In this document: positions 36,549-45,511 of the stretch, piece after piece
Layout of the letters: each line of letters begins with the position of its first letter
Numbering within the stretch: position 1 is the stretch's first letter
IMG/VR virus record: IMGVR_UViG_3300019360_000011
Location: 1 to 54,593 of that record
DNA length: 54,593 nucleotides
Source: a virus
Direction: 5' to 3' (one strand)
The notes under the pieces: generated by a model
The model's input: only the letters and a program-made list of their open reading frames with translations
Told to the model about the DNA's origin: nothing
The model's database searches: none
Translations under genes and position numbers: made by a program

Positions 36549-37106
36549 CTACCCCTCTCTCATCACAGACCCAACCTCAACGTGAATCCCGTGTCCTTTG
36601 ATAATCCTCTTCGGCGTCGGGAGACCCGCAGCTCGACAGGCGTAGCCTAGATCGAGATGATACGAGTACAGCACCAGACGCGACGTGATCGACATCAGAA
36701 CCTGGCACATCCAGGCCCTGTTCATCGGAGACAGACGCTCGATCCGCTCCGGCGCGGTCAAGACTGCGTCGAACGCCATCCACTCCGGGTTCCCCCAGTT
36801 GATCTCCTCGATGGCGATGTTGTAGAACCACACGTCCGGATGTCGGTCCGCCCCGCGCATGATCTTCCCGCGATCACGGTCGACTCCGAGGACGCGCATG
36901 ATTCTCGGGCGTGCCAAGACCCGCCGGAGCAGAGCTCCATCCGCGCACCCGAGCTCTAAGACTCGACCGGTCGTCTGGCCGAGCCCGAGCGCTACGAGCT
37001 GGTGCGCGGCGTTCATAGCATCCGGACTCACGAACCCGTTGTCCACGTGCGAAGGCGGATCAGGCAGCGCCGTGACACCCTCGGTCACCCAGATCTCTTC
37101 GGTCAT
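36549..37106 (-). CDS. SAM-dependent class I methyltransferase
   Basis: 185 residues, ATG at 37106 overlapping the upstream stop. VLELGCADGALLRRVLARP is motif I of class I methyltransferases, followed by the acidic strand RVLGVDRD and FYNIAIEEIN. There is no DNA-methyltransferase catalytic motif. Its place among fibre genes, together with the sugar cassette elsewhere in the late arm, suggests a sugar or protein side-chain methyltransferase that finishes virion decoration. The substrate is inferred. Confidence 0.8.
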   Translation of the reverse strand: MTEEIWVTEGVTALPDPPSHVDNGFVSPDAMNAAHQLVALGLGQTTGRVLELGCADGALLRRVLARPRIMRVLGVDRDRGKIMRGADRHPDVWFYNIAIEEINWGNPEWMAFDAVLTAPERIERLSPMNRAWMCQVLMSITSRLVLYSYHLDLGYACRAAGLPTPKRIIKGHGIHVEVGSVMREG

Positions 37107-37747
37107 GAGACCACTCTCTCGGCGTCAGCCTCATCGATGTAGTGGATGTCAGGGTTCTCTGACGATAACCCCACGTCAGAGATCTCGATCCAGATGGATC
37201 CGGGCAGCCCTGGAGACCCAGCGGCTACCAGCGTCCCGGTAAGAGCGACTTCGATGTAGAACCCTCGGGAGATATATCTTAGTGTCGTTCCTTCCACCCA
37301 CATCGATCCGATGAGAGACCCAACTGGCGCTGCACCCATCGACGTTCCGATGTATGTGCGAAACGTCATTATTGGTCCGCCGAAAGTCCTGAGCCACCAG
37401 ACCTGGATGCCGCTGGTCACAGGAGAAGGATTTGGCATCTGGATGACGCCGTGTCTCTCGCTGCCAGGATACACGATGCCGTTGTCTCTTGCTCCCACAC
37501 GAACTCGAGCGTTCCCACCGCTAAAGTCGTTCTTCATGTTCCAAGCATTGGACGTATTGAAGTCGTTGATCCCCGTGATCGTCGAGGCATCAAGACTCGC
37601 GAAGTACGTCGAGGTCAAGGCGTGGATCTTCCCAGCGTCGTTCCTAGAGAACTTGATCACCTCCATGTTGTCGCGGATCTGCTGGTTCAGATCCGTCTCG
37701 TCATAGATGACGCTGGCGACCCACGTGATCGGAGTGGTCCAGGCCAT
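37103..37747 (-). CDS. Fibre-like virion protein
   Basis: 214 residues, ATG at 37747. MAWTTPITWVASVIYDETDL and LNQQIRDNMEVI form the same N-terminal module as in the gene at 37954. KIHALTSTYFASLDASTITG is nearly shared (KIQAINSTYFASLDGSALTG). The C-terminus diverges into a beta-rich domain (WWLRTFGGPIMTFRTYIGTS). It is likely one of several proteins assembling on the tail tip, built from a shared base and different tips. Confidence 0.75.
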   Translation of the reverse strand: MAWTTPITWVASVIYDETDLNQQIRDNMEVIKFSRNDAGKIHALTSTYFASLDASTITGINDFNTSNAWNMKNDFSGGNARVRVGARDNGIVYPGSERHGVIQMPNPSPVTSGIQVWWLRTFGGPIMTFRTYIGTSMGAAPVGSLIGSMWVEGTTLRYISRGFYIEVALTGTLVAAGSPGLPGSIWIEISDVGLSSENPDIHYIDEADAERVVS

Positions 37748-37957
37748 CTACTCAAACTCCATGCACTGAGTCAGCAGGTGAGGCTGCTGCACGGCGCAGC
37801 GACCGGCATGGTGAACCACCAGATCGCTGTCTCCGACGAACAGGACAGTCGACTGCCCAGGAAATACCGGCTCGTGTCGACAGTCACACGGTCTCCGGAG
37901 CTCCAAGACGCCCAGCATATCTGGGATACCTCCCCACGTCCCTGCGCCATCTCTCAT
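37748..37957 (-). CDS. Small hypothetical protein in fibre region
   Basis: 69 residues from ATG 37957 (ATGA overlap); stop TAG directly abuts the next ATG. LRRPCDCRHEPVF with VVHHAGRCAVQQPH gives a Cys/His pattern that could bind metal. It resembles no fibre or enzyme I know. It may be an assembly factor for the fibres on either side. Confidence 0.55.
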   Translation of the reverse strand: MRDGAGTWGGIPDMLGVLELRRPCDCRHEPVFPGQSTVLFVGDSDLVVHHAGRCAVQQPHLLTQCMEFE

Positions 37958-38232
37958 GTCGCCCACTTATTCGCGCCGACAGGAAGCCGAATCGCCCCAG
38001 CTGAGAAGTCGTTCTTCTCTGTCCAAGTGTTAACGGTATCGGGCCGCGGAATTCCTGTCAACGCCGAGCCATCTAGCGAAGCGAAGTACGTCGAGTTGAT
38101 GGCCTGGATCTTTCCGGTCGCCGTGACGATGGCGAACGCCAGGACGTTCATGTTGTCCCGGATCTGCGCGTTGAAGTCCACCGCCTTCACCAGCTGGTCG
38201 GCAGTCCATGTGACCGGCGTTGTCCAAGCCAT
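37954..38232 (-). CDS. Short fibre-base protein
   Basis: 92 residues, ATG at 38232, sharing a base with the tail-protein stop. MAWTTPVTWTADQLVKAVDF and FNAQIRDNMNVL correspond to the N-terminal module of the larger fibre at 37103, and YFASLDGSALTG is conserved. It lacks the C-terminal domain, so it may be a truncated paralogue or the conserved base of a former two-part fibre whose tip has been separated. Confidence 0.7.
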   Translation of the reverse strand: MAWTTPVTWTADQLVKAVDFNAQIRDNMNVLAFAIVTATGKIQAINSTYFASLDGSALTGIPRPDTVNTWTEKNDFSAGAIRLPVGANKWAT

Positions 38233-40538
38233 TATGCGAGCCTCGTGTCTTCGTCCATGATAGAAGTTCCGAGCAGCCAGAAACGATTGAAGAGTCCGTA
38301 AGCGAGCTTCGTAGTCTCTCCCAGCTGGGACTGAGTCGGGCTGTTGAGAATCCAGTACTGGCTCAGGTCAGCCGGCACTACCGTCCACTCGCACATCAGC
38401 ACGCCTTCAGGATCGACACTCTGTCTGATCCCGTTGATGAAGAAGTCTCCGTCGATCCCGGTGACCGAGTCTTGGATGGTAATCCGGTCTGAAGGCTCGC
38501 GCAGGATCGCCTGGCGCATGAAGAAGTCGGAGCCTGATGCGATGAATCCGATCTTCGTCGGGACCGTGAACTGCGTCTTGTTCTGCTCGAGCAAGAAGAA
38601 CGCTGCGTTCTGAGCCACACGAGCATCCGACTGGTACGGCATGTTGAAGTTCAGGACATGCTCGCCGACCTCGTCTTGGCTATCTGTGTCCTCAGCCTCG
38701 GCCACTACCTCAGCCTCATCGTAGATCCCGAGCCCACGGATCTGGAAGTATGTGAGGTACCCGTCTGACGGACCGTTGTTCGTCACGATCACGTCCGCGG
38801 TGTTCCCGCCAAAGGTGATGCTGACCGAGATCTGGCTCGTCAGGTTGACGCCGGTCCCGTCCTGTAACGAGTTGAACAGGAAGTCTGTGACCGCCTCCGG
38901 CACGACCTGAGCGACCGAACCGATCCGTGCCTGTCGTTGATTCGGGTCCTTGTACGGGCACTGGATCGGATACGCGGTGCTCTTCGGGATCAGCGGGATC
39001 TCCTCGAGCGTGAAGATCGTCGTCCCGACGGTTCCTGCTCCAGTCGGCGTGTACGGCAGCGTGATCCCATACTTCACAGACAGATACGACTCGACGTTCT
39101 TTCTCTGCGCCTCCGTGAGGACCACGTTGTAGACGATGATCTCGGCGATGTCTCCCTGCCAGTTGGCACCAGCGGTGTTCCCGACTCTCGCCGTCTGAGT
39201 CAACGCAGTCGTGTTGCCAGACGGCGTGCTCACCAGGGAGATGTCCCGAGTGTCCGACAGTCCTGCGTAGATGCTCCCAGCCGAGTGCATCGCTGTCTGG
39301 ATGTAAGGAACAACCACTGACCCCAACGCGTCTACCTGGTCAGAAGACCCGTCGTTGTTCACCGTCCTCGCGAGTGTGCTGCCAGACGCCATCACGGCGA
39401 CCTGCGGAGTCGCGTTGTTACCGCCGAACGTGGCCAGAGTACCGGCCGCGATGCTCTTCGAGCAGACGACGAAGATGGTAAAGGCGTTGTTAGCCAGATA
39501 GTTGACGAGGTCAAGGCTCCCGTTGAGCTGGTCGTTCGCTCCGTCAAACCGGAGCACCGGCTGCCCGCCCATGATGCCGGTCCGGAAGAGGGGACGCGCT
39601 CCGCCTGCCGCTGTGAACGTGCCCGACCCGAGCGTCGGAGTCCAGGTGCCGACCGGGAGTCCATCCCCGATGCCCGTGATCGCGTCCGCCTCCAGCCAGA
39701 GCGTTATCCCCGCCACGTCGGAGGGGATGAACGGCCCAGCCGCCTGGTCCACGCGTCTCGGGTGGACCTTCACCTGGACACGGTTGATCACGTCGAGCCG
39801 CTGACGATCGGCGGCCAGCGCGTTGACGCTGTCGAAGGTCGCAACCGAGACGAGGTTCGTACCTCGCGCTCTTCGATCCTCGAAGACAAGCGTCCCGCCC
39901 TGTACTGCGTCTCCTTTCACGTAGATGAAGCCGAGCTCGCTGTTCGCCAGCTTCTGAAACTCGGACAGCACCGACACGCCAAAGTCGCGAGCCTGGTCGA
40001 GAGCAAACGCATACGACTCCATGCCAAAGCCGATCTGTGTCGCCGCGGGCTGCTTCACGACGTTCGCGACGATCGTCGCGAAGAGCTGGTCACTCCTCTG
40101 GTTCAACTGGACGGCGAGACCCCGTAACGTGGCGGTCATCGCCTCGTCCATCCAGTCCACGCAGCTAACAAAGACACGACGGTCTCGAAGGATCCCAGGC
40201 AGCGGCTTGATTGAGTCGATCACACCGCGCCACTTGAAGTACGGCGCCATGTCGGCGTACTCGAGCCGCAGGCGGACAGACGTCCCGAGTCCAAAACCCG
40301 CGCGGACATTCGAGTGCCCTGGCGAGTAGTATCCGAGCAGTCCGGCACTGTTGTACTCCGAGTTGTCCAGGGCAAAGGTCAGCGTCCCGACCCCGGCGAC
40401 TCGATCTCTCGGCGTGTGCCCATCGATCCCATAGCGGTAGTCGATCGAGATCGGCTGGACGACGTCCTCGAGAACGGTCCACCCATTCCCAGGGCCGCTC
40501 AGCTCGGCCTCGACGTAGATGGAAAAGAAGTCGGACAC
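38232..40538 (-). CDS. Tail-tip/baseplate protein with inserted LamG-like lectin domain
   Basis: 768 residues, GTG at 40538. Residues 1-260 and 500-750 look like a tail-tip hub (VEAELSGPGNGWTVLEDVVQ; EYNSAGLLGYYSPG; DITIQ-type strands near the end). Between about residues 275 and 500 lies a LamG/concanavalin-like domain: ITLWLEADAITGIGDG, PVLRFDGANDQLNG, FTIFVVCSK, and WQGDIAEIIVYNVVLTEAQR. An inserted lectin fold in the tail hub suggests carbohydrate binding on the host surface. It lies directly after the tape measure gene in gene order. Confidence 0.78.
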   Translation of the reverse strand: MSDFFSIYVEAELSGPGNGWTVLEDVVQPISIDYRYGIDGHTPRDRVAGVGTLTFALDNSEYNSAGLLGYYSPGHSNVRAGFGLGTSVRLRLEYADMAPYFKWRGVIDSIKPLPGILRDRRVFVSCVDWMDEAMTATLRGLAVQLNQRSDQLFATIVANVVKQPAATQIGFGMESYAFALDQARDFGVSVLSEFQKLANSELGFIYVKGDAVQGGTLVFEDRRARGTNLVSVATFDSVNALAADRQRLDVINRVQVKVHPRRVDQAAGPFIPSDVAGITLWLEADAITGIGDGLPVGTWTPTLGSGTFTAAGGARPLFRTGIMGGQPVLRFDGANDQLNGSLDLVNYLANNAFTIFVVCSKSIAAGTLATFGGNNATPQVAVMASGSTLARTVNNDGSSDQVDALGSVVVPYIQTAMHSAGSIYAGLSDTRDISLVSTPSGNTTALTQTARVGNTAGANWQGDIAEIIVYNVVLTEAQRKNVESYLSVKYGITLPYTPTGAGTVGTTIFTLEEIPLIPKSTAYPIQCPYKDPNQRQARIGSVAQVVPEAVTDFLFNSLQDGTGVNLTSQISVSITFGGNTADVIVTNNGPSDGYLTYFQIRGLGIYDEAEVVAEAEDTDSQDEVGEHVLNFNMPYQSDARVAQNAAFFLLEQNKTQFTVPTKIGFIASGSDFFMRQAILREPSDRITIQDSVTGIDGDFFINGIRQSVDPEGVLMCEWTVVPADLSQYWILNSPTQSQLGETTKLAYGLFNRFWLLGTSIMDEDTRLA

Positions 40539-43379
40539 TCAGCCGCTCATCGACAACGCTTCACGCATGGCGCGAGACATCATCCCGGGGAGGTTCAGCA
40601 TGAGCCCTTCCATCTGACCAGCACTAGAGTCACGGATCGCTCCGATCTGCGCCTCTGTAAAGACACCCTCCCTCCCGTGCAGCGTCGCGAGCGTGCCGCT
40701 ACCGAAGTCTCGGATACCACCCGAGCCGTGCTGGAAGCTGTCTCCATGGTCTCCCGGCCCACCACTGGGGGGCGTCGTCGTCGGTGCACCACCGCCTCCG
40801 GTGTTCACATTCACGTTGACGTTGACCTTAGCATTGTTGAACTCGTCGATCATCTTCTGAACGGCGTTTGGAACAGTTCCTCCGAACAGCTTGACCAGTT
40901 CGCCGGTCGCTGCTAGCATCGCTTCTTGGACCTCGACGAGCCGCTTCATCGGGTCTTCAAGACTAACAAACAGGCCGGCCGCTTCAGCGTCATCGACCAG
41001 CTTCTGCGTATGAGCGTCAAGCTCGACCCCGCTGTTTTCTGCGGCCATCTTCAGGTTAAAAAGATCCTGTGCAGTCAACGCGAGCGCTTGTCCGTAAGGC
41101 ACCCCAGCATCGAGCATCGTCTGGATTGCATTGTTCATGTCCATCGACATTCGAGTGGCGATGTCTTGCGTGAACAACCCAAACGAGGCCAGTGCTTGAG
41201 CAGTCTGTCCGATCCCGGTGACAAAATTCAACAGCTGCTCGTTAGCCGCAGCGAAGTTCGCGAGCTGAAGCAACGGCTCAGCCACAGTCGGGTCATCAAC
41301 CCGGCTCGGATCCAATGAAAGAGCGTCAAGAGCCGGTTTCATGGCAGCCAGCGCATCAACCGTCGACATGCCTGAGGCACGAAGCGCCTCAAACATCCCA
41401 GCAACGTAGATCCCTGCGTTCTGGATGCTAGTGAATTCGCTACTCAGCTCCATCAACGGCTGACCAAATTCATCCTCGATCTGGTTCCCAGCCTTGTCCA
41501 AGACTGGCTTCAGCATCGCGCCGAGCATCTTATTGATGCCCTCTGTCCCGACGTTGGCAAGCTCCTTCCGAGCGTCTTTCCAGTCATCAAACATGTCAGA
41601 GAACGACTTGACAGCTTCGTCCTGCTTCTTCTTGAGCTCAGCAGCCTTCTTCTTACTGTCACCAAAGAGCCCACCGAAGATCCCGACGATGCCGCCAATT
41701 GCGGCTCCGATCGCGGTTCCGTCAGGTCCAAAGAGAGAACCCACCGAAGCACCGGTCATGACGCCACCAGCAGCTCCCTGGACCGCAGCCCCTGCCGTGC
41801 CGCCGATCATCCCGCCGATCTGGCCGGCTGCTCCAGCGATAGCGCCAATCTTTCCGAGCGTTCCCATCTTCTCCCAGTCGCGGAACGACTCGGTAATGTT
41901 GCCAACAACGTCCAAGACGTCTCCAAAACCACCGCCGAGAACATCAGCAAGGAGTGCGATCCCTTGAAGACCAGTTGACCACCGTTCGGTCTCCATCCGC
42001 AGACGTTCCGCTTTCTGTGCCGCTGTCTCCACATACGGGACAACGCTCTTCGCCCCGTCTTTAGCCCCGGCCCAGGCGATCTTCATGTTCCAGACAGCAT
42101 TGGCCATGTCATCGGCAGAGACCTTAACCGTCCCAAACTCGTCTGAGAAACTGCCAACAGCCTTGAGAGCAGCGTCAAACATCCCCGGGAGCTGTTCTTT
42201 CATCTGAGACTCGAGGATGTTTGTTCCAAGCGCACGAGACGCAGCTTCTTCGATCTTGGAAAAAGCCTCTTCTGCTTGTCGTCTAATCTCAACGTACTGA
42301 AGAGCTATCCGCTTCTGCTGCTCTTCAAACTTCTTCGCAGCTGCCTCTGCTTCTGCCCACTCCTTCTTATGTTCCTTCGCTGCGATCTCTGAGTCTCGTC
42401 GAAACTTCTCAAACGGGTCGAAATCGCCAACGTCGGGCTCTGGGAACCCCTTTCCGAGGCCAAACGGGTCACCCTTGTAGTTCATGAAGTCTTCCATCTT
42501 GAGCTTCTCGAGAGTACGAGCGAGGTTCGAGAAGAACCCAAGAGAACTCATGTCGATCCCCGTGGCGAAGAGGTCCCAGAATTTTGAGAAGGCTCCTTGA
42601 TTCTCTTTGATGAAACCGGCCACCCGGCCGATAGCCTCGGCGATGTTGTTTATCGAGCTCGTAAAGGCGGGACTCTGAGCGACTGTCGCTGAGATCTGGT
42701 TATGAAACCCGTCCCACGCGATCCCGATACGATCTACAGAGTCGTCGAGCTCAGACAACGCCTTTACAGCGTTGTCCGATAACACCGCCCCAAGATTTTG
42801 CGCTCGCCCTGAAGCGCCATCTAGAGCCTCAATCAACGGAAGAAGATTCTTGGCCCCACCCCGCCCAAAGATGTCTGTCAACGCGGCGACGCGTTCGGTG
42901 TGGCTTCCGAGCTCCGTGATCTTATCGATCACCAGCTGAAACGCTGCTTCTTGACTGTCCATCGACGCGAGGAGTGCTGCGTCTAGTCCCCACTTCTGGA
43001 GAGCTTTAGAATTGGTCTCCAGGGCCTTCTCAAACTTCACGATCGCCGACTCGATCGCTCCAATGCCAACGCCCGACTCTTCTGCCGCGACCTTCAAAAC
43101 CTGGAGCTGTGTAACCGAGAAACTGGTCCGAGAGGCCATGTTCTCGATATGCTCTGCCGCTTTCGCACTCTCAGACACCATGGCAGCAAATCCTTGAACG
43201 GCATCAAGAGCAGCGCTACCAAGTTCGAGGAGACCTCCAGATCCCCCGGCGGCCATGCTCCCCATCGAGGTAAGCTGCGACCCGAGGTTCTCTGACTCCT
43301 GTGCGACCTGCTGGAGGACCTTTGATGCGTTGTCCTCAGCCTCAATCGTTCCTCGGATCGTCCCGGCGTCTACAGCCAT
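40539..43379 (-). CDS. Tail tape measure protein
   Basis: 946 residues, ATG at 43379. It has long helical segments, a Gly/Ala-rich hydrophobic region (about residues 530-580; GAAVQGAAGGVMTGASVGSL), and a Lys/Glu-rich stretch. The C-terminus has GSGGIRDFGSGTLATLHGRE and GVFTEAQ, typical of tape measures. At about 0.15 nm per residue the tail would be about 140 nm. It follows the tail chaperone pair and precedes the tail-tip protein, the usual siphovirus order. Confidence 0.93.
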   Translation of the reverse strand: MAVDAGTIRGTIEAEDNASKVLQQVAQESENLGSQLTSMGSMAAGGSGGLLELGSAALDAVQGFAAMVSESAKAAEHIENMASRTSFSVTQLQVLKVAAEESGVGIGAIESAIVKFEKALETNSKALQKWGLDAALLASMDSQEAAFQLVIDKITELGSHTERVAALTDIFGRGGAKNLLPLIEALDGASGRAQNLGAVLSDNAVKALSELDDSVDRIGIAWDGFHNQISATVAQSPAFTSSINNIAEAIGRVAGFIKENQGAFSKFWDLFATGIDMSSLGFFSNLARTLEKLKMEDFMNYKGDPFGLGKGFPEPDVGDFDPFEKFRRDSEIAAKEHKKEWAEAEAAAKKFEEQQKRIALQYVEIRRQAEEAFSKIEEAASRALGTNILESQMKEQLPGMFDAALKAVGSFSDEFGTVKVSADDMANAVWNMKIAWAGAKDGAKSVVPYVETAAQKAERLRMETERWSTGLQGIALLADVLGGGFGDVLDVVGNITESFRDWEKMGTLGKIGAIAGAAGQIGGMIGGTAGAAVQGAAGGVMTGASVGSLFGPDGTAIGAAIGGIVGIFGGLFGDSKKKAAELKKKQDEAVKSFSDMFDDWKDARKELANVGTEGINKMLGAMLKPVLDKAGNQIEDEFGQPLMELSSEFTSIQNAGIYVAGMFEALRASGMSTVDALAAMKPALDALSLDPSRVDDPTVAEPLLQLANFAAANEQLLNFVTGIGQTAQALASFGLFTQDIATRMSMDMNNAIQTMLDAGVPYGQALALTAQDLFNLKMAAENSGVELDAHTQKLVDDAEAAGLFVSLEDPMKRLVEVQEAMLAATGELVKLFGGTVPNAVQKMIDEFNNAKVNVNVNVNTGGGGAPTTTPPSGGPGDHGDSFQHGSGGIRDFGSGTLATLHGREGVFTEAQIGAIRDSSAGQMEGLMLNLPGMMSRAMREALSMSG

Positions 43380-43382
43380 GTC

Positions 43383-43767
43383 CTACCTCTTCTTCCGCTG
43401 ACCGCGAGTGTCAGTGGATGAAAAAGATGCGGCCAAGCTCTTTCCGAGCGCCTTCATCTGCTGCCACGTCTTCCCAGGAGCACGTCCGACCTTCGTCGAG
43501 TCACCGAACTGGAGCAAGAAGTCCGACAGCTTGAACGGAGTGCGACGCTTCTTCCGGTCACGGTGGATATTCGCGAGAGCCGCGACGATCTGCGCGGATC
43601 GGATGTCGGCTCTCTCCTCGTCGAAAGGCTCCAGCTCAGAGAAGGCCTCCCACTCGAGGAACTGTCTCCACGTGATCTGCCCCAGCATCGCATCAACATT
43701 CACCCAGCCTAGCTTGGCAGCTAACCGATAGGCGAGACGGCGGGCGTCGCCTCGCTTGATGCGCTTT
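43383..43767 (-). CDS. Tail assembly chaperone, -1 frameshift part (gpGT-like)
   Basis: Annotated to include its upstream extension; the part from 43703 (an in-frame GTG) down could be a separate 106-residue protein, but the frame is open upstream and reads RRLAYRLAAKLGWVNVDAML before FLEWEAFSELEPFDEERADI, the pattern of lambda-type GT products. It is entered from the first chaperone frame by a -1 slip near GCAAAAAGC (43763-43771). The GT fusion binds the tape measure protein and recruits tube subunits. Confidence 0.75.
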
Positions 43768-44125
43768 TTGCATCGCTGACTTCGTCCTTCCCGAGACCGT
43801 TGAGCCGAAGCGCAGCCTTCTGGAGACGGAAGATCGTCTTGAGGCTCTTCTTCCTCAGCTCCGGGATGTCCTCCTCGAGCAGCATAGGGGTTCCGTCCTC
43901 GTTCACCGCGGACATCATGAGGATCCGGATCGCGGCGTTGTCGTCTCCCTTCTTCACTCCCTCGGAGAACTTGATCGCCTCAGCCGCCGTCAGCGTCCGA
44001 AGACGAACGACCCCGCCCCACTCCGGCACTTCCACGTCTTCGGTCTGCTGGTCGACGACCGAGAGAATCGCGTTCCGCGTGAGCAGCGCTCTCTTGGTCG
44101 GGCTCATCTCTTTCTTCTGTGCCAT
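43721..44125 (-). CDS. Tail assembly chaperone (gpG-like)
   Basis: 134 residues, ATG at 44125. It has VEVPEWGGVVRLRTLTAAEA near the N-terminus, IKFSEGVKKGDDNAAIRILM in the centre, and an unstructured C-terminus (SDAKSASSEATPAVSPIG). Its position between tail tube and tape measure, and the frameshift into the downstream frame, identify it. The slippery region GCAAAAAGC (43763-43771) allows Lys-tRNA to slip -1 from AAA to AAA. Confidence 0.82.
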   Translation of the reverse strand: MAQKKEMSPTKRALLTRNAILSVVDQQTEDVEVPEWGGVVRLRTLTAAEAIKFSEGVKKGDDNAAIRILMMSAVNEDGTPMLLEEDIPELRKKSLKTIFRLQKAALRLNGLGKDEVSDAKSASSEATPAVSPIG

Positions 44126-44180
44126 TTGCTTACCCTCCTTGCTTGATGCTTGCAGTTGCGTGGGTACAAAACGAACCGAG

Positions 44181-44636
44181 TTACGGGGCCTCTTCGAAGA
44201 CGTGTCCGCCGGTGGGCCGGATCGTGACGTCCGCCGAGAGCCGATCGTCGACCGGAGCGTCGGGCTCGAAGTTGATCACGAAGCCGGAGAAGATCCACGT
44301 GCTGCCGTCCGGATAGGTGATCCGGTAGATGTCACGGCTGCCGTCGTACCACTTCTTCTGGAGACCGGTGTCACCGTCGTGCGAAGCATCCGTCGGCACG
44401 AAGTTCAGATTCATCTGAAGCTCGCCATGCCGCCGGATACCGACGATGTACCGATCGTCTTGCTGGTTGTGCGTCGTCGTCTCGATCGGATTGCGCATGA
44501 GACCGGGCGGTGTGAGATCCCCGAGCTCTGCGATGTCCACGAACGTGACGGATCCGCCCTGCGGTGCGGCATCCGGCCAGTTCGGGTCCGGGGAGACGGC
44601 GACGACCGTTCCCTGGGCCGAGATTCCGAAGGTCAT
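44181..44636 (-). CDS. Major tail (tube) protein
   Basis: 151 residues, ATG at 44636. SVTFVDIAELGDLTPPGLMR, then HGELQMNLNFVPTDASHDGD and YRITYPDGSTWIFSGFVINF, ending with a strand pair (RLSADVTIRPTGG), match the beta-sandwich tail-tube family. It polymerises into the hollow tail. Gene order (terminator, tube, chaperones, tape measure) agrees. Confidence 0.88.
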   Translation of the reverse strand: MTFGISAQGTVVAVSPDPNWPDAAPQGGSVTFVDIAELGDLTPPGLMRNPIETTTHNQQDDRYIVGIRRHGELQMNLNFVPTDASHDGDTGLQKKWYDGSRDIYRITYPDGSTWIFSGFVINFEPDAPVDDRLSADVTIRPTGGHVFEEAP

Positions 44637-44670
44637 GTCTTCATTCCTCCTTCTTTCCTCCTCACCGTCG

Positions 44671-45084
44671 TTATGGGACGACCTCTACGTTTCTGATCGA
44701 GAGCAGAGCCGTGTACGCCGCGTACGACATCGCTCTCCCGACCGCGCTATCGAGGGCACGAACCGCGATCTGGGCTGCTGGACGTCCGTACTTCGCTTGG
44801 AAAACCGGTGGATTGTGAACGCGCAGAGGCGCGGCACCTCCTGTCTCGATGACCGAGAGATAAGGACCGGGCCCATCGGGGATCACAGCCTGCGCCGTCG
44901 CGAAGATGTTCACGGCACGAGTGCCAACCCCAGCGTTCTCGAGGATCTTCACCAGCTCCTCGATGAACGTCCCGGAGACCTGCTTCATCGCGATGACGTT
45001 GAAGACAGTCTCTGACCGTCCAGCCTGATCCAGACCATTGTCGAACGGTTCCTGGATCGCGCCGATCTCGAGGTACCAGACCAT
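44671..45084 (-). CDS. Tail terminator-like/minor capsid protein
   Basis: 137 residues from ATG 45084; the start is less certain because the Shine-Dalgarno is weak, and an internal ATG (MKQVSG) at residue 33 is possible. VIPDGPGPYLSVIETGG and later YGRPAAQIAVRALDSAVGRA are typical of DUF3168-like tail-terminator proteins, which cap the tube and join it to the head. Order (HK97 gp10-like, terminator, tube) supports this. Confidence 0.75.
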   Translation of the reverse strand: MVWYLEIGAIQEPFDNGLDQAGRSETVFNVIAMKQVSGTFIEELVKILENAGVGTRAVNIFATAQAVIPDGPGPYLSVIETGGAAPLRVHNPPVFQAKYGRPAAQIAVRALDSAVGRAMSYAAYTALLSIRNVEVVP

Positions 45085-45085
45085 G

Positions 45086-45511
45086 TCAGATGCGCTCCCA
45101 GTTCAACGTCTGCGCCCAGGTCCCGGCGAGGAGTGACGCCTCCTCTAGGAGAGGCCTCTCCAGATACTTCGGGCCGGTGCCTGCCTTCTTGAAGCGGACC
45201 GGATTCCCGGAAGCCTCCGCGATCTTCCAGCTCCGAGGACTCGAGGCCGAGAGATGCTCATGGATGGCGACAGCGTACGGGATCCCGGCTCCTCCGAAGA
45301 CCACCCGCTGCGCGTATCCCTTCTCTGACTTCTCGATCCGACCGCTGTCATGCAGGGTGCCCATGTCGTACGGGACGAGCTGCTGTGCCTTCTGCAGGAC
45401 TCGCTCACACGACTCTTCGACCGCATCGGGAATCTTCGCCTGTAGGCGGTCTCTGAACGCACGGATTCCTCCGGTCAGAGTGTCGTTCGTACGGATGTAG
45501 AACTTGATCAC
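45086..45511 (-). CDS. HK97 gp10-like head-tail joining protein
   Basis: 141 residues, GTG at 45511, overlapping the first glycosyltransferase by four bases. VLQKAQQLVPYDMGTLHDSG is the defining HK97 gp10 motif, with PYAVAIHEHL and KYLERPLLEEA downstream. The product is a tail-completion or neck protein. The sugar cassette is located directly upstream in the same transcript, interrupting the usual neck gene block. Confidence 0.88.
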   Translation of the reverse strand: MIKFYIRTNDTLTGGIRAFRDRLQAKIPDAVEESCERVLQKAQQLVPYDMGTLHDSGRIEKSEKGYAQRVVFGGAGIPYAVAIHEHLSASSPRSWKIAEASGNPVRFKKAGTGPKYLERPLLEEASLLAGTWAQTLNWERI

